The notes: generated from the sequence alone by a model not told the origin. A stretch of 64,000 bases of DNA from JANYLB01 sp963837715 (GCA_963837715.1 CAWIOF010000004.1:1054001-1118000), one strand, 5' to 3'; positions 1 through 9,337 are shown, numbered from the stretch's first letter. Translations and numbers: made by a program.

Positions 1-565
1 GAAGGCGTCGAGAACGACGGCATGGACGCCGATCACCGCTTCGAGCAGGTCGAGTTCCACGACCGCCTCACCCGCACCGCCGAGGTGATCAACAGCCGAG
101 GGCGCCACGATCGTCTTCTGCCGGACCCGCCACGGGGCCGACAAGCTCGCCAAGAAGCTCGAGACGGCCGGCGTGCGGGCCGCTCCGATCCACGGTGGCC
201 TCTCGCAGAACAAGCGTGACCGTGCGCTCCAGGCGTTCCAGCGGGGTTCCGTGCAGGCGCTCATCGCGACCGACGTCGCGGCCCGCGGCATCCACGTCGA
301 CGACGTGGCGTGCGTGGTCCACTTCGATCCGCCGGAAGACGCCAAGACCTACGTGCACCGCTCCGGCCGGACCGCCCGCAAGGGTGCCTCCGGCGTGGTG
401 ATCTCCTTGGTGGGTGCCGACCAGCAGCGCGACAGCCGCAAGATGCGTCGCGAGCTCGGCTTCGAGACCGGTCCCGAGCCGCACCGTCCGTCGGGTGCGC
501 GCCAGCACCGGGACCGTCCGGCCCGCAACCGCTCGCGCCAGCGTCGCACGTCGTCGGGTCGCTGA
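1..565 (+). CDS. DEAD-box RNA helicase, C-terminal part (5' truncated, one frameshift)
   Basis: C-terminal RecA-like domain of an ATP-dependent DEAD-box RNA helicase, which remodels RNA duplexes. Visible motifs: motif IV region (IVFCRT), the conserved HGGLSQ turn, motif V (ATDVAARGIHVDDV) and motif VI (YVHRSGRTARKG), followed by an Arg-rich tail typical of cold-shock/RhlE-like helicases. The N-terminal domain lies outside the window. Frame 1 is used up to about base 100 and frame 2 after it; removing one G from the GGG at 100-102 joins EVINSR directly to GATIVFCRTR, so this looks like a one-base error. Stop at 563-565. Confidence 0.9.
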
Positions 566-643
566 CCCATCGATCGCGACACCCGGTCACCGGCCGCGGC
601 TGACGTCTCCATCCGCCTCGCGCGCTTCGACGATGTCGAGGCC

Positions 644-1132
644 GTGCAGGCGGTCGAGATCGCCGCGGCCACCATGTTCGACGACAACGGCCTGCTCGAC
701 GGGGTTCCCGACGAGCCGGCCGACGTCGCGCTCCTGCGCGACGCGGTGGTCGAGGCACGCCTCTGGGTCGCGAGCACCGCGGACGCGGAGGTCGTGGGAT
801 TCGCGTTGGCGCGATGGTGCGGCGATGACGCCCATCTCCAGGAGCTCGACGTGGTCCCCGAGTGGGGCCGGAGAGGAATCGGCCGGCGACTGGTGGCCGC
901 AGTGAGCGCCTGGGCCGCCGCATCCGCGCGCGACCGGGTGACGCTCACGACCTTCACCGAGGTGCCGTGGAACGCGCCGTTCTACGAGCAGCTCGGCTTC
1001 GGGGTGCTGGCCGCCGGTGAATGGACCGACGCGTTGCGCGAGACCTGGGAGCACGAACGGGCCATGGGTCTCCCGATGGAACAGCGGGTCGTGATGGCCG
1101 GACCGGCGAGCACCACGGCACGGTCGTCCTGA
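644..1132 (+). CDS. GNAT family N-acetyltransferase
   Basis: Acetyl-CoA-dependent N-acetyltransferase of the GNAT fold; substrate unknown. The acetyl-CoA loop is seen as LDVVPEWGRRGIGRRLV (residues about 70-86) and the C-terminal strand as NAPFYEQLGF. The open frame reads on upstream of the GTG at 644 with a very GNAT-like first strand (VSIRLARFDDVEAV, from about 605), but no ATG, GTG or TTG exists in that frame back to the helicase stop. The true start is therefore probably near 600 and obscured by a base error; 644 is only the first usable codon. Confidence 0.8.
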   Translation: MQAVEIAAATMFDDNGLLDGVPDEPADVALLRDAVVEARLWVASTADAEVVGFALARWCGDDAHLQELDVVPEWGRRGIGRRLVAAVSAWAAASARDRVTLTTFTEVPWNAPFYEQLGFGVLAAGEWTDALRETWEHERAMGLPMEQRVVMAGPASTTARSS

Positions 1133-1189
1133 TCCGACCTCCGGACCGTGGGGGTAGCCTGCGCGCAGCATCCACGAGTCGGAGAGCCC

Positions 1190-2453
1190 ATGGATTCTCA
1201 CGTTGCCGACGTCTGGTTCCGCGTCACCGATCTCGAGGTCGTGTCGGGCGCGGGCGCGGTGGTCACCGCCTCCGACGGGACCGAGTACCTCGACTTCACG
1301 AGCGGCATCGGCGTGGTCAACACCGGCCACTGCCATCCCGACGTCGTCGCCGCGATCCGTGAGCAGGCCGGGCGGTTCATCCACGCGCAGGTGAACGTGT
1401 ACCGCCACCCGCTCCTCGAACAACTGGGGGCGCGCCTCGACGACGTCACCCCCGACGGCATCGAGCGGTTCTTCTACGCGAACTCCGGGGCCGAGGCCGT
1501 GGAGGGTGCGGTGAAGCTGGCGCGCCAGGTCACGGGTCGCCCGCATCTCATCGTGTTCCAAGGAAGCTTCCACGGTCGTACGGCGCAGACGATGGCCATG
1601 ACCACCTCGAAGATCGGATACCGCGCCGGGCACGCGCCGTCGCCGGCCGGCGTGTTCGTGGCCCCGTTCCCGAACCCGTTCTCGACCGGCGAGACCGAGA
1701 CCGCTGCGGTCGACCGGTGCCTGGCCGAGCTCGATCTCGTGCTCGCGACCCAGACCGCGCCCGGCGAGACCGCGGCCATGGTCATCGAGCCGGTGCTCGG
1801 CGAGGGTGGCTACCTGCCCGCAGCGCCCGGGTTCCTCGCCGGGATCGCCGAACGGTGCCGTGCCCACGGGATCCTCTTCGTGCTCGACGAGATCCAGACC
1901 GGGTTCGGCCGCACCGGGCGGTTCTTCAACTGCGAGGACCAGGGCGTGACCCCCGACGTGCTGATCATGGCGAAGGGTCTCGCGTCGGGGTTCCCGATCT
2001 CGGCGGTCGGGTCGTCGGCGGAGCTGATGCAACGTTGGCCGACCGGGTCCCACGGTGGGACGTACGGCGGCAACCCGATCGGGCTGCGCCGCCGCGCTCG
2101 CGACGATCGACGTGATCGACGCGCCGGGGTTCCTCGACGGTGTCCGCGAGAAGGGTGTGCGGCTCACGTCGGCGTTGCGCGACGTCGCGGCGGAACACCC
2201 TGCGCTCGGCGACGTCCGCGGGCCCGGGCTCATGGTCGGATGCGAGATCGTCGATGCCGCGGGTCGGCCCGATGCCGCGCGGGCCGCGGCCGTGACGCGT
2301 CACTGCCTCGAGCACGGCCGGGTGTTGTTCATGACCGCTGGGTCGTTCGGGAACGTCGTCCGCTGGATCCCACCGCTCATCGCCACCGACGAGCAGCTCG
2401 ATGCAGGGGTCGCCGCGTTCTCCGCCGCCCTCGGCGTGACCCGCGGCACCTGA
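1190..2453 (+). CDS. Class III PLP-dependent aminotransferase, GABA-aminotransferase-like (one frameshift)
   Basis: Transaminase of fold-type I, class III (4-aminobutyrate/omega-amino acid type), moving an amino group to a 2-oxoacid. Key features: YANSGAEAVEGAVKLAR phosphate-binding segment, DEIQTGFGRTG with the PLP-pairing Asp, and the MAKGLASGFP segment with the Schiff-base Lys. ATG at 1190 is preceded by GGAG at 1181; an upstream in-frame start at 1148 lacks such a site. The frame changes at about 2084: removing one C gives NPIGCAAALATIDVI and a normal 420-residue protein, so the break is probably a sequencing insertion. No partner gene shows the substrate. Confidence 0.88.
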
Positions 2454-2544
2454 ACTCTTCGTTTACGTCGGCACCTCGCCGGGAACCCTCCTCCGAGCAC
2501 CGCCGCTGGGGCGCGTGTGTGGGTGAACGTGGAGGTCGACGAAC

Positions 2545-2691
2545 GTGGTGATCCTGGGAATCGTGCTGCTGTTGTTGGGGATCCTGCTCAACGTCCCGCT
2601 GTTGACGATCGTGGGTCTGGTGCTGATCGTCGTCGGGCTCATCGGGAACCTCGCGTACGCCCGTCCGCGCGGCGGCCGGCTCTGGTATTAG
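2545..2691 (+). CDS. Small hydrophobic membrane protein, DUF6131-like (48 aa)
   Basis: A 48-residue protein that starts GTG-GTG and is almost entirely hydrophobic: VILGIVLLLLGILL, an NVP turn, then LLTIVGLVLIVVGLIGNL, ending in an Arg/Gly-rich tail with terminal WY. This pattern of two short membrane passes plus a basic aromatic tail matches the actinobacterial DUF6131 family of unknown function. GGAGG at 2531-2535 lies nine bases before the GTG at 2545 and supports it as the start. It sits alone between an aminotransferase and the 3' end of a convergent hydrolase gene. Confidence 0.72.
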   Translation: MVILGIVLLLLGILLNVPLLTIVGLVLIVVGLIGNLAYARPRGGRLWY

Positions 2692-2723
2692 CGAACCAGG
2701 GCCGACAGGCTCGACAGGTCGGC

Positions 2724-4802
2724 TCAGCTCCCGTTCGGGGCGGGCGGCGGCTCCGGAACACTCGCGCCGCCGCCTGCGCCGAACTGGTCGTCGGCCACCG
2801 CGTGCACGAGCTTCGCGAGCGCGGCGTTGGCATCCCCGCCCACCTCGCGCACCTCGGCGATCGTGGCTTCGATGATCGCGCTGGCGAGGCTCTTGCCCGC
2901 GGCGCCGTGGGCCTTGATCCACTCGCTGCGTTGCAGCTCCTCGAGCTCGAGCCAGGTGGCGATCCGGTCGAGCTGCTCCTCCGTGGCGTCGAAGCCCAGG
3001 GTGCAGTGGAAGAACGGGAGCAGGTCGGCGCGGTAGTCGTGACCCTTGGCGTCGAACTTGCCCGGCACGACGTTCGCCGAGTTCTTCATGTCGACGAGCA
3101 CCTGGAAGAACGTGGTGGTCGGGACCCAACGCATCGCGCGCGGCACGTGCGTGGGGCGGGTCTCGGGTGATCCGAGCCACTCCGGCGCCTGGATCATCAA
3201 CTCGGGGCCGAACACCGCGACGCCGTCGTCGTGGTGGGTGATCATCACGTAGCGCAGCTTCTCCCGTTCGGCCGGGTCGAGCGCTTCCCATTCGGCGATC
3301 TCACTGAAGACGCCGATCAGTCCGGCGTCGACGTCGGGACGGTCGTCGAAGAGGACCTGTTCCTTCCACTTGCTGAAGTGGGGGGTGCCGATCCAGATCG
3401 AGTGGTCGATGCCGGTCTCGATCAGTCCGTCGGTGCCGCGGTCGACGAACGGGTCCTGACTCGTCCACGCGCCGAGGCTCTCGCCGAACAGCACGAGCTT
3501 CGGGCGACGGTCGGGCGGCATCGCCGTGAGGCGGGCGTGCAGGGCGTCGAGCAGGAGGCGGGCCTGGCGACGGCCCTCGTTCACCTGACCGAGTGACAGG
3601 ACCGAGGGCTTCGCTGCGTACTGCATCGCGACCGTGGCGCAGTCGCCCCGGGAGAGGAACTCCAACGCGTTCACCGCGGCATAGTTCACGTAGCCGGTTC
3701 CTGTCGGTGAGTCGACGAGGAGCCACTTCCGGTCGAACGCGCCGGTGCGATCGAGCTCGGCGAGCACGAGGGCAACGCGCGCATCCTCGTTCTCCGCGCT
3801 CTCGAGGCCCACGTACACGCGGATCGGAGCTGCACACGCGTCTTCACCCATCACGGTGCGGATCTTCTGCTCCGAGCTCACCGTCCACGCGTACCGACGG
3901 CCCTGACGCGCGAGGGTCGAGAAGTCGACGAGGCTGTCGAGGCTGCCGGAGACGAGCGGGTTCGGCGGGGGAACGTCGAAGGCGGCCTCGACGGAAGTCT
4001 CCTTCTTCTCGATCGAGCCGAACACCTTCTCGACCAGCAGGCGGGTTGCGCCCGTGAGCGCGAGCATCGCCGCGAGGTGGCCGAGCGGACGGAGCAACTC
4101 GGGGTTCACCCGCAGGACGCGACCGGCACCCTTGGCCACGGCATCGGCGAGGACCCGTTCGCCGAGGCCCATCGACGACACCGCCCCGGTCACGAGCACA
4201 CCCAGCGCGAGTGCCTTGGCCGGCGACGCGGCCACGCCCTGCGGAGGGAGGCCAGTGTCGAGGTGCTCGGCCCGTCGACGTCGGTACTCGCCCACCACCG
4301 CGAGCGCGCTTGCCGCGGGGACGACCATGGGAACCGTGCCGCGGGACTTACCCCGGCTCAAGACGAACGCTTCCTGCAACACGCCGATGATGGCGCCGGC
4401 GCTTCCCGACGCGGCGAGCACGAAGCCTCCGGTGCGGGCACCCGCCCGGGGCAGCGGTTCGCGGTGGCGCTGCCGGAGCATTCGCTGGATGCCGATGCCC
4501 GCGCCGGCTGCGACGAGGTCGAGCGCGATCGTCGCCTGGCTCCAGGCCCGGTCGTCGAAGTCGCGACCCTTGCGCTTCCCGCCGCCGAGCACGAGCAGCG
4601 CGCCCGACTGGATCGACTCCTGCACCAGCGACACCAACGCGTGGTTGGCCGCGATCGACAAGCCGGTGACGATGGCCTGGTCCATGGTGTTGCGGGGCAT
4701 CAGCGTGCGCTGGAACGTGAGCGGGACGTTCATCCCGGCCACGAGGATCCCGGCCTGGTCGGCGCGATGAGCGAGCGAACTCGAGAAGCGATGTCGCGGC
4801 AT
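2724..4802 (-). CDS. Membrane-associated alpha/beta hydrolase (Abhydrolase_9 family)
   Basis: 692-residue actinobacterial alpha/beta-hydrolase of the Abhydrolase_9 / Abhydrolase_9_N type. The N-terminal third is hydrophobic, with glycine-rich probable membrane helices (for example near residues 40-70, 120-160 and 200-235). The C-terminal half is the hydrolase domain, with the nucleophile elbow GESLGAWTSQDPF at about residue 438, LVDSPTGTGYVNYAAVNALEF before it and an HHDDGVAVFGPEL segment later that may hold acid or base residues. Substrate unknown; an ester or lipid is likely from the family. ATG 4802 has no Shine-Dalgarno sequence but a TAGCGT box six bases upstream. A second ATG, 23 codons in, is an alternative start. 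Confidence 0.82.
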   Translation of the reverse strand: MPRHRFSSSLAHRADQAGILVAGMNVPLTFQRTLMPRNTMDQAIVTGLSIAANHALVSLVQESIQSGALLVLGGGKRKGRDFDDRAWSQATIALDLVAAGAGIGIQRMLRQRHREPLPRAGARTGGFVLAASGSAGAIIGVLQEAFVLSRGKSRGTVPMVVPAASALAVVGEYRRRRAEHLDTGLPPQGVAASPAKALALGVLVTGAVSSMGLGERVLADAVAKGAGRVLRVNPELLRPLGHLAAMLALTGATRLLVEKVFGSIEKKETSVEAAFDVPPPNPLVSGSLDSLVDFSTLARQGRRYAWTVSSEQKIRTVMGEDACAAPIRVYVGLESAENEDARVALVLAELDRTGAFDRKWLLVDSPTGTGYVNYAAVNALEFLSRGDCATVAMQYAAKPSVLSLGQVNEGRRQARLLLDALHARLTAMPPDRRPKLVLFGESLGAWTSQDPFVDRGTDGLIETGIDHSIWIGTPHFSKWKEQVLFDDRPDVDAGLIGVFSEIAEWEALDPAEREKLRYVMITHHDDGVAVFGPELMIQAPEWLGSPETRPTHVPRAMRWVPTTTFFQVLVDMKNSANVVPGKFDAKGHDYRADLLPFFHCTLGFDATEEQLDRIATWLELEELQRSEWIKAHGAAGKSLASAIIEATIAEVREVGGDANAALAKLVHAVADDQFGAGGGASVPEPPPAPNGS

Positions 4803-4808
4803 CCCGGC

Positions 4809-4814
4809 ACGCTA
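4809..4814 (-). promoter_or_regulatory. Candidate -10 box (TAGCGT) for a leaderless mRNA
   Basis: Reading the minus strand, TAGCGT is followed by six bases (GCCGGG) and then the ATG of the hydrolase at 4802. This TAnnnT-N6-start arrangement is the usual leaderless promoter of Actinobacteria. No convincing -35 is visible and no Shine-Dalgarno sequence precedes the ATG. Confidence 0.5.
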
Positions 4815-4850
4815 TCCGGCGTGGCCCGCCTGTCGGGGCGGTTCAGGCGC

Positions 4851-5768
4851 TCAGAGCGCGTCTGGTGCGAACGTGTCGCAGCGGTTGGGATCGCCCGTGC
4901 GATACCCGATCGAGAACCAACGCTGACGCTGGCGGGCGGATCCGTGGGTCCAGGACTCGCGGTCGACCCGGCCCTGCGCCTGCTCCTGGATCCGGTCGTC
5001 GCCGACCGCCGCCGCAGCGTCGAGTCCGTCGGCGATGTCGTCGTCGGTGAGCTGTTCGATGAGCGCGGTGTCGACCGCGTGCGCGGCCCACACGCCTGCG
5101 AAGCAGTCGGCCTGGAGCTCGAGCCGGACCGAGCCCGACCGGGGCCCGGTTGCATCGCCACCGGTGGCCGCGTCGGTACCGAGGAGGTTCTGCACGTGGT
5201 GGCCGTACTCGTGGGCGATGACGTAGGCCTCTGCGAAAGGTCCTCCACGGGCGCCGAACGTCTGCTGCAGCTCGTCGAAGAAACCGAGGTCGATGTACAC
5301 CTTGCTGTCTGCCGGGCAGTAGAAGGGCCCGACGGCCGACGTCGCGTTCCCGCATGCCGTGCTGACCTGGCCGTCGAAGAGCACGGTCGATGCGCCGCGG
5401 TAGCCGTCGACTGAGCCGTCCCACCAGTCCTGCACCGAGTTCACGACCGCCACGATGCGGCAGTCCTCGCGCTGGTTCGCGTCGGCGCCGGTGCGGCACG
5501 TCGCTCCGAGGTCGTTGTTCTCGCTGCCGTTCCCCAACCCGAGCGGGCTCTCGCCACCCCCGCCCCGCATCGTCGCGAAGGCGAGCAGGGCGAGGACGAT
5601 GAGGACGACGATGCCCCCACCGCCGAGCGCGGCGCCCTTGCCACCCACTCCGCCCCGTCCACCGATCCCACCGAGGCCGCCGATCCCACCGAGACCGGTG
5701 CCCCCGCCGGTCCCTCGTCGATCCTCGACCTGGCCCGTGTCGAGTCGCGCTCCCTTGCGGAACTTCAC
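4851..5768 (-). CDS. Neutral zinc metallopeptidase, YpfJ/KPN_02809 family
   Basis: 305-residue membrane-anchored predicted zinc protease. A basic, glycine-rich N-terminus with repeated GIGGLGG-like units is followed by one hydrophobic helix (GIVVLIVLALLAFATM, about residues 46-61) that anchors the domain. The extracytoplasmic catalytic domain carries the HEYGHHVQNLLG zinc motif near residue 186, and the family's C-terminal region (WFSIGYRTGDPNRCDTF) is complete. I chose GTG 5768 (VKFRKGARLD), the family's usual N-terminus, over an upstream extension that is not family-like. Peptide substrate unknown. Confidence 0.88.
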   Translation of the reverse strand: MKFRKGARLDTGQVEDRRGTGGGTGLGGIGGLGGIGGRGGVGGKGAALGGGGIVVLIVLALLAFATMRGGGGESPLGLGNGSENNDLGATCRTGADANQREDCRIVAVVNSVQDWWDGSVDGYRGASTVLFDGQVSTACGNATSAVGPFYCPADSKVYIDLGFFDELQQTFGARGGPFAEAYVIAHEYGHHVQNLLGTDAATGGDATGPRSGSVRLELQADCFAGVWAAHAVDTALIEQLTDDDIADGLDAAAAVGDDRIQEQAQGRVDRESWTHGSARQRQRWFSIGYRTGDPNRCDTFAPDAL

Positions 5769-5827
5769 CCGGGCGACGGTACCCGGCCTGGGCCGGCCGC
5801 AACCTGTCGTCGCGCGGAGGCGCCCAG

Positions 5828-5833
5828 TAGGGT
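5828..5833 (+). promoter_or_regulatory. Candidate -10 box (TAGGGT)
   Basis: TAGGGT, a common actinobacterial -10 sequence, lies about 40 bases before the ATG of the amidohydrolase at 5873, with a GGGAGGGAG Shine-Dalgarno region in between. The -35 is weak, so this is a position-based suggestion. Confidence 0.3.
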
Positions 5834-5872
5834 CAGGCTCCGACGGGTCCACCGAGGGGAGGGAGCCGACGT

Positions 5873-7087
5873 ATGTCGTACGTGAGCGGTCGCGTGGTGC
5901 ACGACGCCGACGCGCACATCATGGAGACGCCGACGTGGCTCCGTGACCACGCCGACCCTGACCTCCGGGAGCGGATCGAGCCGCTCGCGCTCTCGGGTGG
6001 GAACGAGCTGCGCCAGACCGGTGACCCCGCGGAACAGCTGCGCGATCTCGACGCCGCGTTCACGCGCTTGGCCGCGAAGCACGCGTCGGCCGAGTACAGG
6101 GCGGTCGAAGCCGATGAGATCATGCAGCGCAAGAACTTCGCCGCGACCGGCGCGTTCGTTGCCGACGACCGCCCGCGCGCGCTCGACCTGCTCGGGTTCT
6201 CGAGCCAGCTGGTGTTCAACACGTTCCACAACCGGCGACTCCACGACTGGGAGCACCGCGGCGACCTCGACTTCGCCTACGGCGCGGCCCGGGCCCACAA
6301 CCGCGGGATGGTCGAGTTCTGCTCGGTCGACCCGCGCCTCCTCTCGACCGCGTACGTGCCGCTCGCCGACTTCGATCGGGCCGTGGCGATGACCGACGAG
6401 GCGATCGCGATGGGCGCGGCTGCGCTGCTCGTGGCGTCGGGGTGTCCGGCGGGCCACTCGCCGAGCCACATCGGTCTCGACCCGGTGTGGGCCCGGGCCC
6501 AGGACGCCGGCATTCCGATCGTGTTCCACGTCGGCGGTACCGACGACCTCATCGACGCGAACTACTTCCGCAACGGCCTGCCGGTCCCGCCCGACTTCCA
6601 CGGCGGCGAGGAGAACTTCCGCTCCGTCGACTACATGGGCATCCCCGGACCACCGGCCCAGACGCTCGCGACCATGATCTTCGACGGCGTGCTGGAACGG
6701 TTCCCGGAACTGCGCATCGGCGTGATCGAGCAGGGCGCGATCTGGCTGCCGTCGTGGATGCGCCAGATGGAGTCGGCGTTCGAGGCGTTCCGACGGCACG
6801 AGGACCGGCTGCAGGCGCTCTCGCTGCGGCCGAGCGACTACGTGCGCCGCCAGGTCCGGTGCACGCCGTACCCGACCGAAGACGTCGGCTGGATCGTCGA
6901 GCAGTCGGGCCCCGAGGTGTGCATGTTCTCGTCGGACTACCCGCACGTGGAAGGCGGCCGTCGTCCGGTCGAACGGTTCGAGGCGTCGCTCGGTGCCCTC
7001 GACGCCGAGGTCCGGCAGCGCTTCTACTGCGACAACTTCCTCGACCTCATGGGGACCGCCGGCGCCGCGCTCAGTCGAGCGTCGTGA
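5873..7087 (+). CDS. Amidohydrolase (Amidohydro_2 / PF04909 family)
   Basis: 404-residue TIM-barrel metal-dependent hydrolase or decarboxylase of the amidohydrolase-2 group. The N-terminal metal site is DADAHIMET; IVFHVGG carries a barrel-strand metal His, and SSDYPHVEGG near the C-terminus holds the catalytic Asp, as in related decarboxylases. It is related to the amidohydrolase at 15454. Substrate unknown; relatives act on aromatic acids and other ring compounds. GGGAGGGAG at about 5854 supports the ATG. The 3' end overlaps the convergent gene ending at 7071 by 17 bases. Confidence 0.87.
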   Translation: MSYVSGRVVHDADAHIMETPTWLRDHADPDLRERIEPLALSGGNELRQTGDPAEQLRDLDAAFTRLAAKHASAEYRAVEADEIMQRKNFAATGAFVADDRPRALDLLGFSSQLVFNTFHNRRLHDWEHRGDLDFAYGAARAHNRGMVEFCSVDPRLLSTAYVPLADFDRAVAMTDEAIAMGAAALLVASGCPAGHSPSHIGLDPVWARAQDAGIPIVFHVGGTDDLIDANYFRNGLPVPPDFHGGEENFRSVDYMGIPGPPAQTLATMIFDGVLERFPELRIGVIEQGAIWLPSWMRQMESAFEAFRRHEDRLQALSLRPSDYVRRQVRCTPYPTEDVGWIVEQSGPEVCMFSSDYPHVEGGRRPVERFEASLGALDAEVRQRFYCDNFLDLMGTAGAALSRAS

Positions 7088-7697
7088 CGATCTCGCGGAG
7101 CGCGGTCGCGTAGGCCGCGGGATCCTCGCAGCCCCAGCCGTGCTCGGGGAGGTCGAAGTACTCGACCGAGAGCACGCCGTCGTAGTCGAGCTCCTCGAGG
7201 CGGCGCGCGATCGCGGCGAAGTCGACGTCGCCCTCTCCCGGCGGGACCTGCGTCGTTCCCGGGCGGGCATCACGGAGCTGGACGTGGGCGGCGTAGGGGA
7301 GCAGTTCGAGCACGTCGCCACCCCAGTCGGTCACGTGGCCGGTGTCGACGAGGAACCGCAGTCCCGGAACCTCGGCTCGCAGGGCGACGACCTGTTCGAT
7401 CGAGTGCACCGACGCGCCCGCCCACGGTTCGCACAACGCCTGCGGTGCGGCGCGCCACCACCGGACCGTGCGTTCCCAGGCGCCCTCACCATCGGGCGGC
7501 GCAGGGGTCGCGCACCACTCCGGTGCCGGCTTGGGGAACGCGGTCGGGCACCCGATCGGGAGCACGAGCGCCGTCGGGTCGGTGCCGAGCATCACGTCGA
7601 TGTGGTCGAACCCGTCGGCCCGCGCCAACTCGGCCCGCCGCCTCACGTCGGGCTCCGCGCCGTACGCGATGTCGACCACCCCCACCGGATACCTCAC
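7071..7697 (-). CDS. Sugar phosphate isomerase/epimerase-like TIM-barrel protein
   Basis: 208-residue xylose-isomerase-like TIM barrel (AP_endonuc_2 superfamily). It shows barrel segments HIDVMLGTDP, FLVDTGHVTDWGG (probable metal Asp and His), AHVQLRDARPG and GVLSVEYFDLP near the end, where the last metal-binding Glu is expected. It is shorter than most family members (about 260-290 residues). GTG at 7697 follows GGAGG with a four-base gap. Divergent from the DUF6282 gene at 7787. The exact isomerisation reaction cannot be told from sequence. Confidence 0.75.
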   Translation of the reverse strand: MRYPVGVVDIAYGAEPDVRRRAELARADGFDHIDVMLGTDPTALVLPIGCPTAFPKPAPEWCATPAPPDGEGAWERTVRWWRAAPQALCEPWAGASVHSIEQVVALRAEVPGLRFLVDTGHVTDWGGDVLELLPYAAHVQLRDARPGTTQVPPGEGDVDFAAIARRLEELDYDGVLSVEYFDLPEHGWGCEDPAAYATALREIVTTLD

Positions 7698-7786
7698 CCG
7701 ACCTCCGGAGTTCGGCGCGTTTCGGTCCGCATAGGACCAGAAGTGTACGAACTCGGGAGGTGGCGGGATCTGCGAAGCTGCTTCCT

Positions 7787-8632
7787 GTGACGGTCGACAT
7801 CAGTGGGGCGATCGATCTGCACTGCCACTACGGGCCCGACGCGCACCGGCAGCGGTCGGTCACCGCGATCGGGGCGGCCGCGCAGGCGCGCGATGCCGGT
7901 CACGCGGGCGTGCTGCTGAAGTCGCACAACGAGCCGACGGCACAGCTGGCGCGCGTCGTGGCGGAGGTGATCGACGGGATCGACGTGTTCGGCGGGGTGT
8001 GTTGCGACCACGAGATCGGTGGGCTCAACCCGACCGCGGTCGAGGTCGCGCTCGCGCTCGGGGGTCGGATCGTGTGGCTCCCGACGTTGTCGTCGCGCCA
8101 GGACGTCGCCAACGGCGTGGCCGCGCAGCTCGGAATCGCCGGGCCCGGACTCGCCGTGCTCGACGACGACGGTGCGCTGCTCCCCGAAGTGAGGGAGATC
8201 GCAGACCTCTGTCGGGAGCACGACGCCGTGCTCGCCACCGGGCACACCACGGCCGCCGAGCACCACGCGGTCGCCCTCGCGTACGGCCGGCGCCAAAGGG
8301 TGCTGGTCACCCACGCGATGGAGGAGCTCGCGGGCCCGAACCTGAGTGTCGACGCGTGTGCAGAGCTTGCCGACCTCGGCGCGACGATCGAACTGTGCGC
8401 GCTCACGTGCATCGGTGCGCTCGCGACCAGGCCCGTCTCGGATCTCGCGGGCGCGGCCCGGCGGATCGGAGTGCACCGCTGCACCCTCGCGAGCGACTAC
8501 GGCCAGGCCGTCAACGATCCGCCGGCCGAGGGTCTGCAGCGCTTCGCCGACTCGCTGGCCGACGAAGGGATCAAACCCGACGAGATCCGGACGATGGTGG
8601 CGTCGAACCCGGCGTCGCTCGTCGCGCGCTGA
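7787..8632 (+). CDS. DUF6282 family amidohydrolase-like protein
   Basis: 281-residue TIM-barrel hydrolase-like protein. It starts with IDLHCHYGPDAH (HxH metal motif), followed by AGVLLKSHNEPT, CCDHEIGGLNP and LATGHTTAAEH, then RCTLASDYGQAVNDPP with a late Asp, all placed as in the DUF6282 group of the amidohydrolase superfamily. Substrate unknown. GTG 7787 fits the family's short N-terminus before DLHCH; there is no clear Shine-Dalgarno sequence. Its 3' end overlaps the convergent MarR gene by 62 bases. Confidence 0.8.
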   Translation: MTVDISGAIDLHCHYGPDAHRQRSVTAIGAAAQARDAGHAGVLLKSHNEPTAQLARVVAEVIDGIDVFGGVCCDHEIGGLNPTAVEVALALGGRIVWLPTLSSRQDVANGVAAQLGIAGPGLAVLDDDGALLPEVREIADLCREHDAVLATGHTTAAEHHAVALAYGRRQRVLVTHAMEELAGPNLSVDACAELADLGATIELCALTCIGALATRPVSDLAGAARRIGVHRCTLASDYGQAVNDPPAEGLQRFADSLADEGIKPDEIRTMVASNPASLVAR

Positions 8633-9062
8633 TCGCGCCCGCGAGTGTTTCGAGGGCGCCGGTGAGCGCCCGCGCCTCGGCCGGGTTCAGGAATGCACCC
8701 AGGTGTTCGTCGAGCGCCGTCTCGTACACCGCGTGCGCCGTCCGGAACCGGGACCGTCCCGCGGGAGTGAGCGTGACCACCGTGGACCGGCGGTCGTCGG
8801 GGTCGACCGACCGTTCCAGGAGCGCGTCGGCCTCCATGCGTTGCACGAGACGGCTGAGGCCGGGCTGGCTGTAGCGCACCCGCATCAGAGCGTGCAGTGC
8901 ACCGAGGCGCATCGCCTCGCCGGCGCGGTCGAGGTAGGCGAGCACGGAGTACGTGCCGGAATCGATCCCGGCCTGCCGTTCGAGGTCGGCGACGACGTCG
9001 CGCAGCACGGGTTGGTACACGTCGACGAGCGCGCTCCAGAGTCGTACGGCGTCGGTCGTCAC
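8571..9062 (-). CDS. MarR family transcriptional regulator
   Basis: 163-residue winged-helix regulator. The helix-turn-helix spans about residues 58-80 (RYSQPGLSRLVQRMEADALL) and the wing is DPDDRRSTVVTLTPAGRSRF, both classical MarR features. GTG 9062 lies 17 bases after the stop of the NifU-like gene, making it the last gene of the CGSC operon. MarR proteins commonly repress their own operon by binding a palindrome; the obvious candidate is the inverted repeat at 10967-10980. The ligand is unknown but may be a substrate of the operon. Confidence 0.87.
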   Translation of the reverse strand: MTTDAVRLWSALVDVYQPVLRDVVADLERQAGIDSGTYSVLAYLDRAGEAMRLGALHALMRVRYSQPGLSRLVQRMEADALLERSVDPDDRRSTVVTLTPAGRSRFRTAHAVYETALDEHLGAFLNPAEARALTGALETLAGAISARRATPGSTPPSSGSRRV

Positions 9063-9079
9063 CCGTCACCCGTCGCCGG

Positions 9080-9337
9080 TCACGCGGTGCGCGGGTCGTC
9101 GAGCACCAGTTCGAACTCGCCCGGCACCCGACGTCGGATCGCCTGGGTGACGGTCTCCGCAAGCTGGACCGGCGGCAGCACGCAGTCGGCGCAGTCGACG
9201 TCGTCGAGGCGCAGTCGGAGGTGGATGCGCAAGGTCTTCGGGTCGGCTTCCACCAGGAGGAGGTCGGCACCGTCGGCCCGCAGCACCCGGCCGACTTCGT
9301 CGACGGCGTCGGCGACGCCCTGCGGATCCAAGCTCAT
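9080..9337 (-). CDS. Small NifU-like CxxC protein (85 aa)
   Basis: 85-residue protein matching the length and pattern of the NifU C-terminal (Nfu) domain: an N-terminal helix, LLLVEADPKTLRIHLRLRL strands, then the cysteine pair DCADC (Cys49, Cys52) at the start of a helix (VLPPVQLAETVTQAI). Nfu domains bind a [4Fe-4S] cluster between two CxxC pairs in a dimer and hand it to target enzymes. Its ATG overlaps the stop of the upstream gene (ATGA), so it is translationally coupled to the 354-aa partner, suggesting it serves that complex. A SUF-type housekeeping role is less likely from context. Confidence 0.62.
   Translation of the reverse strand: MSLDPQGVADAVDEVGRVLRADGADLLLVEADPKTLRIHLRLRLDDVDCADCVLPPVQLAETVTQAIRRRVPGEFELVLDDPRTA

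Noticed and set aside
587..2233. Long minus-strand open frame (548 codons) opposite the acetyltransferase and aminotransferase
   Set aside because: Arg/Gly/His-rich low-complexity translation with no motif; it mirrors two clearly real genes. Such shadows are normal in very high-G+C DNA.
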